DNA of 8,345 nucleotides from an uncultured Caulobacterales bacterium (lineage in GTDB: Bacteria; Pseudomonadota; Alphaproteobacteria; Caulobacterales; Maricaulaceae): NCBI GenBank assembly GCA_937981945.1, contig CALJNJ010000273.1, forward strand, positions 1 to 8,345, written 5' to 3'. The notes beneath the pieces are model-generated. The model worked only from the letters and a program-made list of their open reading frames with translations, did no database searches and had not been told where the DNA came from. Shown here in pieces: positions 8,279-8,345 of the stretch (position 1 is the first letter of the stretch; each line of letters begins with the position of its first letter). A program made the position numbers and the translations under genes.

Positions 8279-8345
8279 ATGCCCAAGATCGAAATTTATA
8301 CCAAAGCCATGTGCCCTTATTGCGTCAGAGCCAAAAGCCTGCTGA
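8279..8345 (+). CDS. grxC: Glutaredoxin 3, N-terminal end (partial)
   Basis: Only the first 22 codons are present before the window ends. The peptide opens MPKIEIYTKAMCPYCVRAK: a beta strand followed by the dithiol active site C12-P-Y-C15 of class I glutaredoxins, which reduce disulfides and glutathione mixed disulfides in the cytoplasm using glutathione. The spacing of CPYC after the first strand fits GrxC, and comF followed by grxC is a common alphaproteobacterial arrangement. The gene is 16 bases downstream of comF behind a strong ribosome site, so it is likely expressed both with comF and efficiently translated. Family is clear; the exact paralogue is inferred from context. Confidence 0.88.
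   Translation, partial: MPKIEIYTKAMCPYCVRAKSLL

Overview
The window looks like an ordinary chromosomal housekeeping segment from an alphaproteobacterium. The evidence is the protein content: an alphaproteobacterial-type SecA with a C-terminal zinc motif, a NDUFAF5/BioC-like methyltransferase divergent from comF followed by grxC, a bifunctional-type ArgJ, and a Flp-type pilin. Base composition looks moderate by eye rather than GC-rich, and spacing is compact. I cannot assign an order or genus. I see no mobile element, CRISPR array, tRNA or rRNA.

Layout. Positions 1-192 hold the 3' end of accA on the plus strand, sharing a 4-base stop overlap with a convergent TorF-family (TIGR02001-like) outer-membrane protein gene (189-941, minus). 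A 154-base gap (942-1095) holds a strong rho-independent terminator for secA and a perfect TTGAT-N4-ATCAA FNR/FixK-type palindrome that runs into the secA stop codon. secA occupies 1096-3783 on the minus strand. A 113-base divergent region (3784-3896) carries a secA leader hairpin and a TGACTTA-N15-TAAGTCA dyad that can be read as a promoter on both strands. A plus-strand run follows: membrane-anchored PpiC-type prolyl isomerase (3897-4784), argJ (4788-6023), a MutT-type Nudix hydrolase (6070-6495) and a small Flp-type prepilin (6495-6689) whose start overlaps the mutT stop. The pilin gene converges with the methyltransferase-like gene (6686-7510, minus) through the same 4-base stop overlap. 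Eleven bases separate that gene's start from the divergent comF (7522-8262), and grxC begins at 8279 and runs off the end. No gene-free stretch exceeds 300 bases.

How the genes fit together. SecA drives preprotein export and the divergent periplasm-facing prolyl isomerase plausibly assists exported proteins. The porin-like protein and the pilin are themselves export substrates, although the link between them and these genes is only positional. ArgJ (arginine synthesis), the Nudix hydrolase (nucleotide-pool sanitation), ComF and glutaredoxin are housekeeping functions joined by tight spacing rather than by pathway.

I did not find a convincing undescribed system. The points most worth a second look are the FNR-type box upstream of the TorF-family gene, the symmetric divergent promoter dyad, the lone pilin gene fused translationally to mutT, and a methyltransferase homologue whose SAM-binding glycine loop looks degenerate.
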